Under the pieces are notes generated by a model. The model was given only the letters and a program-made list of their open reading frames with translations. It did no database searches and was not told the origin of the DNA. Positions 41,902 through 51,800 of a stretch of DNA of 64,000 nt are shown here, piece after piece (the stretch's first letter is position 1; each line of letters begins with the position of its first letter). Position numbers and translations under genes: made by a program. This stretch comes from CAVEFW01 sp964579575 (GTDB taxonomy: Bacteria > Actinomycetota > Coriobacteriia > Coriobacteriales > Eggerthellaceae). The stretch spans positions 1-64,000 of the forward strand of contig CAZOGL010000004.1 of the NCBI GenBank assembly GCA_964579575.1. Reading direction: 5' to 3'.

Positions 41902-43316
41902 TGTCTGGAACTTGGAAAGAGCGCGAACGCGAAATGTGCCATGCCAGCCGTGCGCGCCTTATCGCATACGATGTGGTCTCTGAGGTTCGTCGTCGTCGTG
42001 CCTTTGCGCACAACGTGCTCGATGCGCGACTCGCTTATGAGAAGGGATTGCCCCCGGAGGAGCGCGCGTTTGCCATCACCCTCGTACTTGGCGTGACGCA
42101 GACAGCGGGGACGCTTGATGAGGTCATCACCTCCGTGCTCAACGATTCGCGCGACGTGCAACCTGATGTGTGGGACGCCTTGCGTATCAGCACCTACGAG
42201 ATCTTGTTTCTCGATAAGGACCCGTATGCCGCGGTCGACCAGGGCGTGGAGCTTGTTCGCTCCTTCAATCCCCGGGCGAAAAACCTTGCGAACGCCGTCC
42301 TTCGCCGCGTATCACGCGTCAGCAAGGATTTTCCTTTCGGTGATCCCGATGCCGACCTTTCCGCGTTTGCGCGTAGCGTCGGTTTCCCACTTTGGCTTGC
42401 CGAGTTGTTGGTGTCTCGCCTTGGAAAGGAGAAAGCCCAGGAGTTCATGAGGGCCTCAAACGAGCCGGCCCCGGTGTTCATGGCGGTCAACCTAGCAAAA
42501 GCGGGAGATCGCGAGGTATTCGAGACGTTACGGGACGCAAATGCTGAGCCTGAGACGTACTCGTTCGAGGACCAGGTCGTTCCCGGTTGCTTTCTCATTA
42601 AAAACAGCCACGCGCTCTCTGACGGTCGCGTCAAGCACCTGTTCCAAACGGGTAAGGTCCTTGTGTCCGATGCCGCGTCGCAATACATCGCAGCCATGGC
42701 CGCGCAAACCGCATACGGCAGCCGGTGTCGCGAGGAAGACGACGAGGTCAAATTCCTCGAAATCGGTGCTGGGCGCGCAACCAAGACCATCCTGCTCCAA
42801 AGCCAATCGAAACGCATCAAGGGCCGCTATCTCTCTATGACCTGCATCGACAATCAGGATTTCAAGGTCAATCTACTTCGCAAGCGTCTTGTCGAGTACG
42901 GCTTGCCGAAGGCGCGTGCCAAGGTTGCCGATGGCACAAAGCTTCTTGACTCCTTCGAGGCTTGTTCCTACGACGCGGTCTTTCTCGATGCCCCTTGCAC
43001 CGGTATCGGCACGCTCCGTCGCCACCCTGAAATTCGTTGGCGTGTGGATAAGGACGCGATTCTTGAGTCGGCCAGGTTACAATCAGCCCTGTTGTCCAAT
43101 GCGGCAGAGATGGTGAAGCCTGGTGGCGTTTTGGTGTATGCGACATGCACGGTGACCTACGAGGAGAACGTCGGCGTCGTCAAGACCTTCCTTGAGACCG
43201 ACCTCGGGAGCAAGTTCCGCGTCGCGCCTATCAACGGCAAGGCTGCGTTTGTTTCTGAGCTCTCCCATGGGAAAAGCGATGCCCATTTTGCGGTCCGCAT
43301 GGTCCGTCTGTCCTGA
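41901..43316 (+). CDS. rsmB: 16S rRNA m5C967 methyltransferase RsmB/Sun family
   Basis: Probably methylates cytosine 967 of 16S rRNA. The protein is 471 aa. The NusB-like N-terminal domain (ARLIAYDVVSEVRRRRAFA to NAVLRRVSR) is typical. The methyltransferase part has motif IV FLDAPCTGIGTLRRHPEI with its Cys, and motif VI LVYATCTVTYEEN with the catalytic Cys. SAM-binding motif I reads FLEIGAGRATKT instead of the usual CAAPGGKT, an unusual variant. ATG 41901 overlaps the fmt stop, with GGGAG upstream. A GTG five codons earlier is possible. Confidence 0.9.
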   Translation: MSGTWKEREREMCHASRARLIAYDVVSEVRRRRAFAHNVLDARLAYEKGLPPEERAFAITLVLGVTQTAGTLDEVITSVLNDSRDVQPDVWDALRISTYEILFLDKDPYAAVDQGVELVRSFNPRAKNLANAVLRRVSRVSKDFPFGDPDADLSAFARSVGFPLWLAELLVSRLGKEKAQEFMRASNEPAPVFMAVNLAKAGDREVFETLRDANAEPETYSFEDQVVPGCFLIKNSHALSDGRVKHLFQTGKVLVSDAASQYIAAMAAQTAYGSRCREEDDEVKFLEIGAGRATKTILLQSQSKRIKGRYLSMTCIDNQDFKVNLLRKRLVEYGLPKARAKVADGTKLLDSFEACSYDAVFLDAPCTGIGTLRRHPEIRWRVDKDAILESARLQSALLSNAAEMVKPGGVLVYATCTVTYEENVGVVKTFLETDLGSKFRVAPINGKAAFVSELSHGKSDAHFAVRMVRLS

Positions 43317-43369
43317 GGACTCGAAGATAAGCCCGGCGACGCAAAGCGCCGGATGGTTGCTAACAGGTT

Positions 43370-43530
43370 GATGGCGGGTTGACGGCAGGCTTGATGGCGG
43401 ATTGACGATGGAGGGGTCGCAGTTCGTCTTAGAGGCGCTCGACCTGTTCGTCTCGCTCTGCCCTTAGGGGAGCGCGACCTGTTCGACCCCTAGGCCTACG
43501 GGCGCTCGACTTGCTCTGCCCTTAGAGGCG
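43370..43530. repeat. irregular short repeats downstream of rsmB
   Basis: GTTGATGGCGG and TTGATGGCGG recur near 43368-43400, and the phrase GGCGCTCGA recurs at 43434, 43501 and 43527 together with CTCTGCCCTTAG. The last copy is inside the end of the minus-strand gene at 43522. The copies are too irregular for a clear unit length. Confidence 0.55.
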
Positions 43531-44355
43531 CTCGATCTTGACGCGGGCCTCATTGACAACCGGAAGCTTGTTGCCGTTGTCAATGACGAACTGGTAGGCC
43601 CTGCGTGCCCCTTCGATATCTCCCTGGCCTTCAAGGATTCCCCCAAGCGCGTCGTAATCAAGTACGCGGATGCGCTGGGGGGTGGAGGAGGCAACAACCA
43701 CGCCCTCGAACAGGCTCCTCAGTTTGTCGGTATCTCCGTTTGCCAACGAATTCAACAAGGAGATCTCGAAATTCAGGAAAGCAATCTTGTCTTTTACCTC
43801 GTCAGATTCGTTGCCAGCCAAAAGCTCTTGGGCTTCACGGGCAAGGGTGAGGGCGTCATTTGCCCCATGGAGACGCAAGGTCAAAGGCTCGATATTGATA
43901 AGGATTCCGGCGCGAGCGGCGTTAGGCGTCCCCTCCGGGATGTGCTCAAGCATCATCTGCTCCATCATTTGAGCGTCTTCGGTAGCACCAGTATCGACAC
44001 AGGCAAGGGCGAAGGGGGCCAAAAACCATGCGCCCAACTCCGTGGTACCCCTTGCGTAGCATTCCCCATAAATCGCGGCTGCCGCTTGCTTGCCTTGCGC
44101 GCGGAAAGCCTCGGGGTCGCATTTCTCGTTGTATTGCGCCAAAGCCTCCTCGGCTTCACGCTCGGCGCGATTCGAGAAGTATCTGCCCGTTATAAATAAA
44201 AGCAACAGCATGCAGACAAGGAAGGTGATGCCGCCGTAGATGCCCGACATCAAATTGATGCCGAACGCAAGCCAAAGCACTCCGATGATGACAATGGGCA
44301 CGCCAAAAGATATCGCATAGCACATCGCACGATAGTTTTTGAAATAGGCAAGCAT
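43522..44355 (-). CDS. hypothetical membrane protein with a TPR-like C-terminus
   Basis: The protein is 277 aa and I do not recognise the family. Two adjacent membrane helices lie at about 13-35 and 38-57 (YAISFGVPIVIIGVLWLAFG; GITFLVCMLLLLFITG). A charged helical stretch (SNRAEREAEEALAQYNEK) leads into a soluble helical domain whose last 60 residues look like a tetratricopeptide pair (YDALGGILEGQGDIEGARRA). ATG 44355 is chosen because GGAGGT lies four bases before it; another in-frame ATG 36 bases upstream lacks a site. It is divergent from the pyr operon. Its function is unknown; TPRs suggest a scaffold at the membrane. Confidence 0.72.
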   Translation of the reverse strand: MLAYFKNYRAMCYAISFGVPIVIIGVLWLAFGINLMSGIYGGITFLVCMLLLLFITGRYFSNRAEREAEEALAQYNEKCDPEAFRAQGKQAAAAIYGECYARGTTELGAWFLAPFALACVDTGATEDAQMMEQMMLEHIPEGTPNAARAGILINIEPLTLRLHGANDALTLAREAQELLAGNESDEVKDKIAFLNFEISLLNSLANGDTDKLRSLFEGVVVASSTPQRIRVLDYDALGGILEGQGDIEGARRAYQFVIDNGNKLPVVNEARVKIERL

Positions 44356-44483
44356 GGGTACCTCCATGGGATACGGGTGTTTCGTGTCCATACTACCATC
44401 AAAGGATGAAACCTCAGGTTCTCCAAAAAATAATTGCCTTTGCGCCGCTTGGTCCTTCTTTTGTCAAATGTGGACTTCCTCGC

Positions 44484-44511
44484 CTTTGCGCGCTTGCAAT
44501 ACGTCTATAAT
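44484..44511 (+). promoter_or_regulatory. pyr operon promoter
   Basis: A perfect TATAAT at 44506-44511, with CTTTGC (44484-44489) 16 bases upstream as a weak -35. It predicts a leader of about 180 bases that holds the PyrR-binding loop. Confidence 0.65.
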
Positions 44512-44698
44512 TCAAAACGTCCTTTAAATGCGGTACAGAGAGACCGACAAGGCATACGCGCGATGAGCGCCCAAAGAAAAAAGGGCGCGCAACACGAAGC
44601 CTTTGTAGTCGCGGAGGCTTATTTATTATCTCCGCGAAGACAACAGCGCAATTTGCGCTTCGGCCCGCTGTACGCACTCGACTCGCAGGAGGGTGTGT
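44512..44698 (+). promoter_or_regulatory. pyr operon leader with PyrR-binding loop and hairpins
   Basis: CGGT-ACAGAGAG-ACCG at 44531-44546 matches the purine-rich hairpin loop (CAGAGAG) that PyrR binds with UMP. Downstream hairpins include GCGCCC/GGGCGC (44556-44589 region) with an A-rich loop, and a 7-bp CGCGGAG/CTCCGCG pair around 44613-44639. None has a long U-tract, so control could be attenuation or translational. This leader is the only content I see in the 343-base spacer 44356-44698, besides the promoter. Confidence 0.7.
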
Positions 44699-45301
44699 AT
44701 GACCGAAGACCAGAAGGTCAGATCCGTTTGTATGCAAGCGGATGACATAGAGCGCGCTATTACGCGCATGGCCCACCAGATCCTTGAGGCCAACAAGGGT
44801 GCTGAGAATCTTGCACTCGTTGGAATCGTCACCCGCGGAGATGTTTTGGCAAAGCGCCTTGCTGCCCGCATTGAGGGAATCGAGGGCATTCCTGTTCCTC
44901 TCGGGCGGCTTGATATCAGTTTTTACCGCGATGACGTCGCCACGTATTTCTCACCGGAAGTGCACTCCACCCACATCCCCTTCAACCTTGACGGCATGAA
45001 GGTCGTCCTCGTGGACGACGTGTTGTACACCGGTCGAACGATTCGTGCAGCGCTTGACGCGTTGATGGACATCGGTCGTCCCTCCTGCGTCCAACTCGCT
45101 GTGCTTATCGACCGTGGCCACCGTGAGCTACCTATCCGCGCTGACTACGTCGGGAAGAACGTCCCGTCTTCGACCGCGGAGAATATCCGCTTGTTGCTTG
45201 AGGAAACGGACGGCAAAAGCGAGGTCGAGATCCTCGAGGTGACTCCTGGCCAACATGTAGGCGCCGCTCCCTTGCCGAAATCGACCAAGGAAGGGGAGTG
45301 A
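44699..45301 (+). CDS. pyrR: bifunctional pyr operon regulator/uracil phosphoribosyltransferase PyrR
   Basis: RNA-binding regulator that senses UMP and PRPP and represses its own operon; most members also have weak uracil phosphoribosyltransferase activity. The protein is 200 aa, slightly longer than the usual 175-180 because of a C-terminal tail. The PRPP-binding loop VVLVDDVLYTGRT is at 102-114. IVTRGDVLAKRL and the LIDRGHRELPIRADYVGKN block are family marks. ATG 44699 lies five bases after AGGAGGG. First gene of the operon; pyrB follows six bases after its stop. Confidence 0.96.
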   Translation: MTEDQKVRSVCMQADDIERAITRMAHQILEANKGAENLALVGIVTRGDVLAKRLAARIEGIEGIPVPLGRLDISFYRDDVATYFSPEVHSTHIPFNLDGMKVVLVDDVLYTGRTIRAALDALMDIGRPSCVQLAVLIDRGHRELPIRADYVGKNVPSSTAENIRLLLEETDGKSEVEILEVTPGQHVGAAPLPKSTKEGE

Positions 45302-45306
45302 GACCC

Positions 45307-46251
45307 GTGGCCTTCAATCACCGCCACCTCATCGATATCAACGAGTATTCGGCTGAGGACATCACCACGATTCTTGACACCGCCACGCGCTTTCGCGAGG
45401 TGAACGAGCGACGGATTAAGAAGGTCCCGGCTCTCCAAGGGTTCACGGTCGTCAATATGTTCAACGAGCCCTCCACGCGCACGCGCAGCTCTTTTGAGAT
45501 GGCGGAGAAACGCCTGTCGTGCGACACGCTCAACTTCGGCGGTTCCGCAACGTCCTCCGTCAAGGGAGAGAGCCTCGTGGACACGGTCAAGACGCTTTGC
45601 TCCTACAAGGTCGACCTGTTCGTTGTGCGCGATAAACATGCAGGCGCTCCCTACAAGGTCGCCCAGGCCAGCGGCAAGCCGGTCATTTGCGCTGGTGACG
45701 GGAAACACCAACACCCAACGCAGGCTCTCCTCGATCTGTATTCCATACGAGACCATTTTGGACGCCTTGAAGGACTCAATGTCGGTATCGTGGGTGATAT
45801 CGCCCACAGTCGCGTATGCGGCAGCCTTATTCCAGCTCTTAAAACCATGGGAGCTCGTGTCGCGATCATTGCACCTAACACGCTTTTGCCGGCGCGTCCT
45901 GACGTTCTTGGCGCCGACTTTGTGACTAACAACCTTGATGAGGTCCTGCCCGAGCTCGATGTCGTCTACATGTTGCGCATCCAACGCGAACGCCTTGAGG
46001 GGGCGCCGTTCCCCAGCCTTCGCGAGTACAGCCAACTCTTCGGTCTCAACGAGCAACGTGACAAGCTCATGAAACCCGAGGCGATCATTTGCCACCCAGG
46101 GCCTATCAATCGCGGTGTGGAGCTTGACAGCTTCATGGCCGACAACCCTGCGCGCTCGGTCATCCTCGACCAGGTCTACGCAGGGATCTTAGTACGTATG
46201 GCAGCACTTTACCTGCTGTTAGGAGGGAGCGATTATGGCGTTGATGCTTAA
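45307..46251 (+). CDS. pyrB: aspartate carbamoyltransferase catalytic subunit
   Basis: Joins carbamoyl phosphate and aspartate to carbamoyl aspartate. The protein is 314 aa. The carbamoyl phosphate motif is MFNEPSTRTRSSFEMA, with the SVKGES Lys loop, HPTQALLDLY, and the C-terminal CHPGPINRGVE. GTG 45307 follows GGGGAG by eight bases. An alternative GTG at 45298 would overlap the pyrR stop by four bases and add three residues. No pyrI regulatory gene is present, consistent with PyrR control. It overlaps pyrC by 17 bases. Confidence 0.95.
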   Translation: MAFNHRHLIDINEYSAEDITTILDTATRFREVNERRIKKVPALQGFTVVNMFNEPSTRTRSSFEMAEKRLSCDTLNFGGSATSSVKGESLVDTVKTLCSYKVDLFVVRDKHAGAPYKVAQASGKPVICAGDGKHQHPTQALLDLYSIRDHFGRLEGLNVGIVGDIAHSRVCGSLIPALKTMGARVAIIAPNTLLPARPDVLGADFVTNNLDEVLPELDVVYMLRIQRERLEGAPFPSLREYSQLFGLNEQRDKLMKPEAIICHPGPINRGVELDSFMADNPARSVILDQVYAGILVRMAALYLLLGGSDYGVDA

Positions 46252-47527
46252 AGGTGCGCGGTTCATCGACCCGCAGGTAGGACTTGACGAAGTTTGCGAC
46301 ATGCTCATTCGTGATGGTCTCATTGTCGAGATTGGCCACGACCTTGATATGCCGAAGGGGGTTGAGCGAGACCTCGGCGGCAAGATCGTCGTACCGGGCC
46401 TGGTGGATTGCCATGTACATTTCCGCGACCCCGGTCTTGAGTACAAGGAGGACATCGTTACCGGATCGCGCGCGGCAGCACACGGCGGATTTACCGGAGT
46501 ATGCACCATGCCGAACACAGATCCTGTCACCGATACCGGCGCCGTTGTCGAGTACGTACGCTCCAAGGCGGAGCGTGACGGCAAATGTCGCGTCTATCCG
46601 AGCGGCGCGTGCACCCAAGGGCTGAAAGGCGAGACCCTGTCTGAGATGGGCGACATGGTTGAGCATGGTGCCGTCGCATTCACCGATGACGGGCGTGGCG
46701 TCCAAGATAGCGGCATGATGAGGCGCGTTATGGATTATGCGGTCCAATTTGGCAAGGTCGTCATGAGTCATTGCCAGGACGAGAGCCTTGTCGGCCCCGG
46801 CCAGATTAATGAGGGCGCACGTTCAACGAGCCTCGGTCTTGCGGGTTGGCCCGCCGAAGGCGAGGAGATCCAGATTCAGCGAGATATTGCCCTTTCCCGT
46901 CTTACGGGGTGTCCTTTGCATATCCAACACATTACGACGAAGCGAGGTCTCGACCTTGTGCGTCGAGCGAAGGAAGAGGGCTTGTCGGTGACTTGCGAGG
47001 CCACACCCCACCACCTGTTCCTCAACGAGAACGACATTGAGGCCACCTACGATACCAACCTCAAGGTCAATCCACCCCTGCGCACGCCTGAGGACAACAT
47101 GGTCCTCATTGCGGGTGTCGTGGACGGCACGATCGATTGCATCGCCACTGACCATGCTCCGCATGCCGACTATGAGAAGGATCGCGAGTTCGAGCTTGCT
47201 CCTTTCGGGATGACCGGCATCGAGACTGCTCTCGGAGCCGTCATCACCGGTCTTGTCAAACCCGGGCTTATCAATTGGAACCGCATGGTTGAGCTGATGG
47301 CCATAAACCCACGCAAGATTCTTGGCATCGATCCGGTCAAGCTTGCGCCGGGGTACGTCGCCGATCTTACCGTGATCGACCCCGATTTCGAGTGGACGGT
47401 CGTTAAGGAAGAATTCGAGTCGAAGTCGAACAATTGCGGCTTCCTCGGTAAGAAGTTTGTCGGTCGAGCGACTGATGTCTATGTTGGAGGTTACGCAACA
47501 ATGGAGGAGGGAGTCATCGTTGAGTAA
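46235..47527 (+). CDS. pyrC: dihydroorotase
   Basis: Cyclises carbamoyl aspartate to dihydroorotate. The protein is 430 aa, the long Gram-positive type. The zinc site motif HVHFRDPGLEYKED is near residue 60, later ligands are in SHCQDESL and LHIQHITTKRG, and the catalytic Asp is in CIATDHAPHADYEKD. GGAGGGAG precedes the ATG, within the end of pyrB. The last eight bases overlap the TTG start of carA. Confidence 0.96.
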   Translation: MALMLKGARFIDPQVGLDEVCDMLIRDGLIVEIGHDLDMPKGVERDLGGKIVVPGLVDCHVHFRDPGLEYKEDIVTGSRAAAHGGFTGVCTMPNTDPVTDTGAVVEYVRSKAERDGKCRVYPSGACTQGLKGETLSEMGDMVEHGAVAFTDDGRGVQDSGMMRRVMDYAVQFGKVVMSHCQDESLVGPGQINEGARSTSLGLAGWPAEGEEIQIQRDIALSRLTGCPLHIQHITTKRGLDLVRRAKEEGLSVTCEATPHHLFLNENDIEATYDTNLKVNPPLRTPEDNMVLIAGVVDGTIDCIATDHAPHADYEKDREFELAPFGMTGIETALGAVITGLVKPGLINWNRMVELMAINPRKILGIDPVKLAPGYVADLTVIDPDFEWTVVKEEFESKSNNCGFLGKKFVGRATDVYVGGYATMEEGVIVE

Positions 47528-48866
47528 GCTAAGTGAGAAATTGCTTCAAGGCACGAGCAAGCCGGTCGCTAAGCCTGCCATGCTCGTTTTGGAGGATGGA
47601 GCCTCGTTTACGGGAACGGCATGCGGCGCCGAAGGTGAGACCTTTGGCGAGATTTGCTTCAATACCGCCCTGGAGGGGTATTTGGAGGTCATAACCGATC
47701 CGTCTTATGCGGGTCAGATCATCACCATGACCTATCCTCAGATTGGTAACTACGGTGTTTCCCGGGAGGATGTGCAACGCGACAAGCTCGCTCTTCGCGG
47801 TCTGGTAGTTCGCGACATGTGCACGACGCCGAGCAACTTCCGGTGTGATCTCTCCTTGCCGGAATTCCTTCTCGAGAACAATGTCGTAGCCATCGAGGGC
47901 GTCGATACCCGCGCGCTTGTCCGCCACGTGCGCGACAACGGAGCACAGCGAGCGGTGCTCTCCACCCTCGATACCGATTACGAGAGCCTGTTGGCCAAGG
48001 TTCGCGCAAGTAAGTCCATCGTCGGCCAAAACCTTATCCCGAGCGTCTCGTGTGACGCTCCCCATGCGCATCCGCTCTCCGCAAAGTTTTCCGGCTTTCT
48101 AGAGCCTTGCATGGAGTCGAAGTACAAGGTCGTCGCATACGATTGCGGCGCAAAGCGTGCCATTCTCGACAACCTCGTCCGCGTCGGTGCCGAGTTGACG
48201 GTGGTCCCTTGGGACACGCCCGCCGAAGAGGTCTTAGCGATGAACCCGGACGGCGTCTTCCTGTCAAACGGACCTGGCGACCCCGATGCCGTCGAGGGCA
48301 CCTATTCCCAGGTCGAGAAGTTGCTTGGCAAGGTTCCGATATTTGGCATCTGCCTTGGCCACCAGATGATTTGCAAGGCCTCAGGTGCCGAGATTGAGAA
48401 GTTGAAGTTCGGGCATCGCGGTGGAAACCAACCGGTCATGAACCTGCGAACCGGCCGCGTGGAGATCTCGGTACAAAACCACGGCTTCGGACTGGTTTTC
48501 CCGAGCCTCGGTGAACTTATTGGGGAGGAGAGCGGTGGTATCACCGAACACCCTGCGGATGGAGACCTGCGATTCTGGGTCGAGAAGCGTGTCGCTCCCG
48601 TGGTGAAAAACAAGCGTTTCGGACGCATCCAGCTCACCCATGTCAACTTGAACGACGGAACCCCTGAGGGCATCGCCTTGCTCGACATACCGGCGTTTAG
48701 CGTGCAATACCATCCCGAGGCGGCTCCTGGTTCGACCGACTCCCACTATCTGTTCACTGCGTTTGCCCGCCTTATGGACGGACGCGACGACTATCTCGAT
48801 ATCGATATCGCCTCTGACCGCTTGGCTGGATGGGCGTTCGGTTCCGAGAACGAGGAGGTTGAGTAA
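47520..48866 (+). CDS. carA: carbamoyl-phosphate synthase small (glutaminase) subunit
   Basis: Releases ammonia from glutamine for CarB. The protein is 448 aa, longer than the usual 360-380. The N-terminal domain begins at AMLVLEDGASFTG and has DPSYAGQIITMTYPQIGNYG. The class I glutaminase has the nucleophile Cys in GICLGHQ, and His/Glu in FSVQYHPEAAPG. TTG 47520 is taken as the start because AGGAGGGAG lies six bases before it; ATG 47580 would fit the conserved domain but has no binding site. Extra C-terminal residues (DIDIASDRLAGWAFG) are not typical. Confidence 0.93.
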   Translation: MSKLSEKLLQGTSKPVAKPAMLVLEDGASFTGTACGAEGETFGEICFNTALEGYLEVITDPSYAGQIITMTYPQIGNYGVSREDVQRDKLALRGLVVRDMCTTPSNFRCDLSLPEFLLENNVVAIEGVDTRALVRHVRDNGAQRAVLSTLDTDYESLLAKVRASKSIVGQNLIPSVSCDAPHAHPLSAKFSGFLEPCMESKYKVVAYDCGAKRAILDNLVRVGAELTVVPWDTPAEEVLAMNPDGVFLSNGPGDPDAVEGTYSQVEKLLGKVPIFGICLGHQMICKASGAEIEKLKFGHRGGNQPVMNLRTGRVEISVQNHGFGLVFPSLGELIGEESGGITEHPADGDLRFWVEKRVAPVVKNKRFGRIQLTHVNLNDGTPEGIALLDIPAFSVQYHPEAAPGSTDSHYLFTAFARLMDGRDDYLDIDIASDRLAGWAFGSENEEVE

Positions 48867-48868
48867 CC

Positions 48869-51800
48869 ATGCCAAAACGTGAAGATATCAAGTCCATTCT
48901 CGTTATCGGTTCAGGTCCCATCGTCATCGGCCAAGCTTGCGAGTTTGACTATTCTGGTGCCCAAGCGTGCAAGGTACTTAAATCTGACGGCTATCGTGTC
49001 ATCCTTGTCAACAGCAACCCTGCCACAATCATGACCGACCCTGGCCTTGCGGACCGTACCTACGTCGAGCCCATCACCGCAGGCTTCATCAAGAGTGTCA
49101 TCGAGAAGGAGCGCCCTGACGCGTTGCTTCCCACTCTCGGCGGACAGACCGGCCTCAATGCCGCTGTCGAGCTTGCCAAGGAAGGCGTCCTTGACGAGTA
49201 CGGCGTCGAGATGATCGGTTGCGACCTTGCCGCCATCGAACGCGGAGAGGATCGCAAGAAGTTTAACGAGGCTATGGCTGAGATTGGCGTGGAGGTTGCA
49301 CGTAGCGGCTATGCCTATTCGTTGGATGACGCCATTCGCATCACCGACGAGCTTGGTTTCCCGGTCGTCCTTCGCCCAAGCTTCACCCTTGGAGGTGCGG
49401 GCGGCGGTATCGCGCACAATCCTGAGGAGCTCGAATCCATCGTCCTCAACGGCCTTGATTTGTCCCCGGTAAGCGAGGTGCTCGTCGAGGAGTCCATCGA
49501 GGGTTGGAAAGAGTACGAGATGGAGGTCATGCGTGACCGTGCTGGCAATGGCATAATCATCTGCTCTATCGAGAACCTCGACCCCATGGGAGTACATACG
49601 GGTGACTCCATCACGGTAGCTCCGGCCCAGACGCTCTCGGACGTGGAATACCAGCGTATGCGCGTCGCAAGTCTTGCAATCCTCGAGAAAATCGGCGTTG
49701 AGACCGGCGGCTCGAATGTCCAATTCGCCGTCAACCCGGAAACGGGTCGCATGATCGTCATCGAGATGAATCCGCGCGTATCCCGCTCCTCTGCTCTCGC
49801 TTCCAAGGCGACGGGCTTCCCGATTGCGAAGTTTGCTGCGAAGCTTGCGGTTGGTTATACCTTAGACGAGGTTGTCAACGACATCACGAAGGCAACACCT
49901 GCGGCGTTTGAGCCTTCGATCGACTATTGCGTCGTCAAGGTACCCCGCTTCGCGTTCGAAAAGTTCAAGGGCACCGACGACACGCTGACGACCCGCATGA
50001 AGGCGGTCGGTGAGATCATGGCGATTGGCCGTACGTTCGAGGAGTCGCTCGGTAAGGCGATGCGCTCCTTGGAAAACGGTCGCTACGGTTTGGGGTGCGA
50101 CGGCAAGGTCCTCCCCGGGACCGACGATCCCGAACAACTTCGCGCCAACGTCATCCGTCCCACTGCTGAGCGCATCTTCTACCTTGCTGAGGCGTTCCGC
50201 CAGGGTTGGACAGTGGAGGAGGCCTACACGGCAACCAAGATCGACCGCTTCTTCCTCAGCCGTATCCGCGACATGATCGTCATTCAGGAGAACCTGCGTG
50301 GCACGAAGCTTGAGGACATGGACTATGATGCCATGCTCCTTTGCAAGCGCTACGGCATGTCCGACGTCCAGATTGGCGAGTTGACCAACTCCAACGAGCT
50401 CATGGTTCGTGCGGTCCGCAAGGTTCTTGGCGTCAAGCCCGCCTTCAAGACCGTCGATACGTGCGCTGCCGAGTTCCCAAGCTCCACGGCATACCATTAC
50501 AAGACCTACGATACCTGCGAGAGCGAGATTGCTCCCAAGACGCGCAAGCGCGCCATGATCTTAGGCGCTGGCCCGAACCGTATCGGCCAGGGCATCGAGT
50601 TCGACTATTGTTGCGTCCATGCCTCCTACGCACTTGCTGACGCCGGTTTTGAAACCATCATGGTTAATTGCAACCCTGAGACGGTATCCACTGACTATGA
50701 CACCTCTGACAAGCTCTATTTCGAGCCGTTGACGTTTGAGGACGTCATGGACATCGTCGACGTGGAACAACCCGATGGCGTCGTGGTCACGTTAGGAGGG
50801 CAGACTCCTCTCAAGCTTGCCAACGCTCTCAAGGAGGCTGGCGTCCATGTCATGGGAACCTCGCCTGAGGCAATCGATCTCGCTGAGGACCGCGACCATT
50901 TCGCAGCCATCCTCGATGAGCTCAAGATCACCTATCCTGCCGCCGGCATGGCCTCCACCTTTGACGAGGCTAAAAACGTTGCTCGCCAGATCGGCTTCCC
51001 GCTCCTCGTCCGTCCGAGCTACGTTTTGGGCGGCCGCGGCATGGCGATCGTCTACACCGACGACCAACTCCACAAGTACATGGCGGAGGCGACCAAGATC
51101 TCTCCTGACCATCCCGTGTATCTTGATCGCTTCCTCGAGTCTGCAGTCGAGCTTGACCTCGATTGCATCTGTGACGGCGAGGAGGTTTACATCGGTGGCG
51201 TCCTTGAGCACATCGAGATGGCCGGCATCCACTCCGGCGACTCAAGCTGTTGTATCCCGCCTTTCGCGATGTCCAAGACAAACCAAGACGTACTTCGCGA
51301 CATCGCTTGCAAACTTGCGTTGCGTCTCGGCGTCGTCGGTCTCTTGAACATCCAGTTTGCGTTCAAGGACCAAACCGCCTATGTCATCGAGGCCAATCCC
51401 CGCGCAAGCCGTACCGTTCCGTTTGTCTCCAAGGCCACAGGTGTGCCTTTGGCCAAGGTCGCAGCGCGTGTCATGGCGGGCGAGAAGCTTCGTGACCTCG
51501 GTCTGCCCGATGACGATCGCAAGTTCAACCACTTCAGCGTCAAGGAAGCCGTATTGCCTTTCGGTCGATTCCCGGGTTCAGACACAATCTTAGGTCCCGA
51601 GATGAAATCAACGGGCGAGGTCATGGGTATCGCCACCAACTTCCCCTCAGCATTTGCGAAGGGCCAACTTGCCGTCGATTCCAGCCTTCCCAAGGGCGGA
51701 ACGGCCTTCATCTCGGTTTGCGACCGAGACAAGCGCTCGTTTGTGCCCATAGCACGCGATATCCAACGTCTTGGATTCAAAGTGGTTGCCACTGCTGGAA

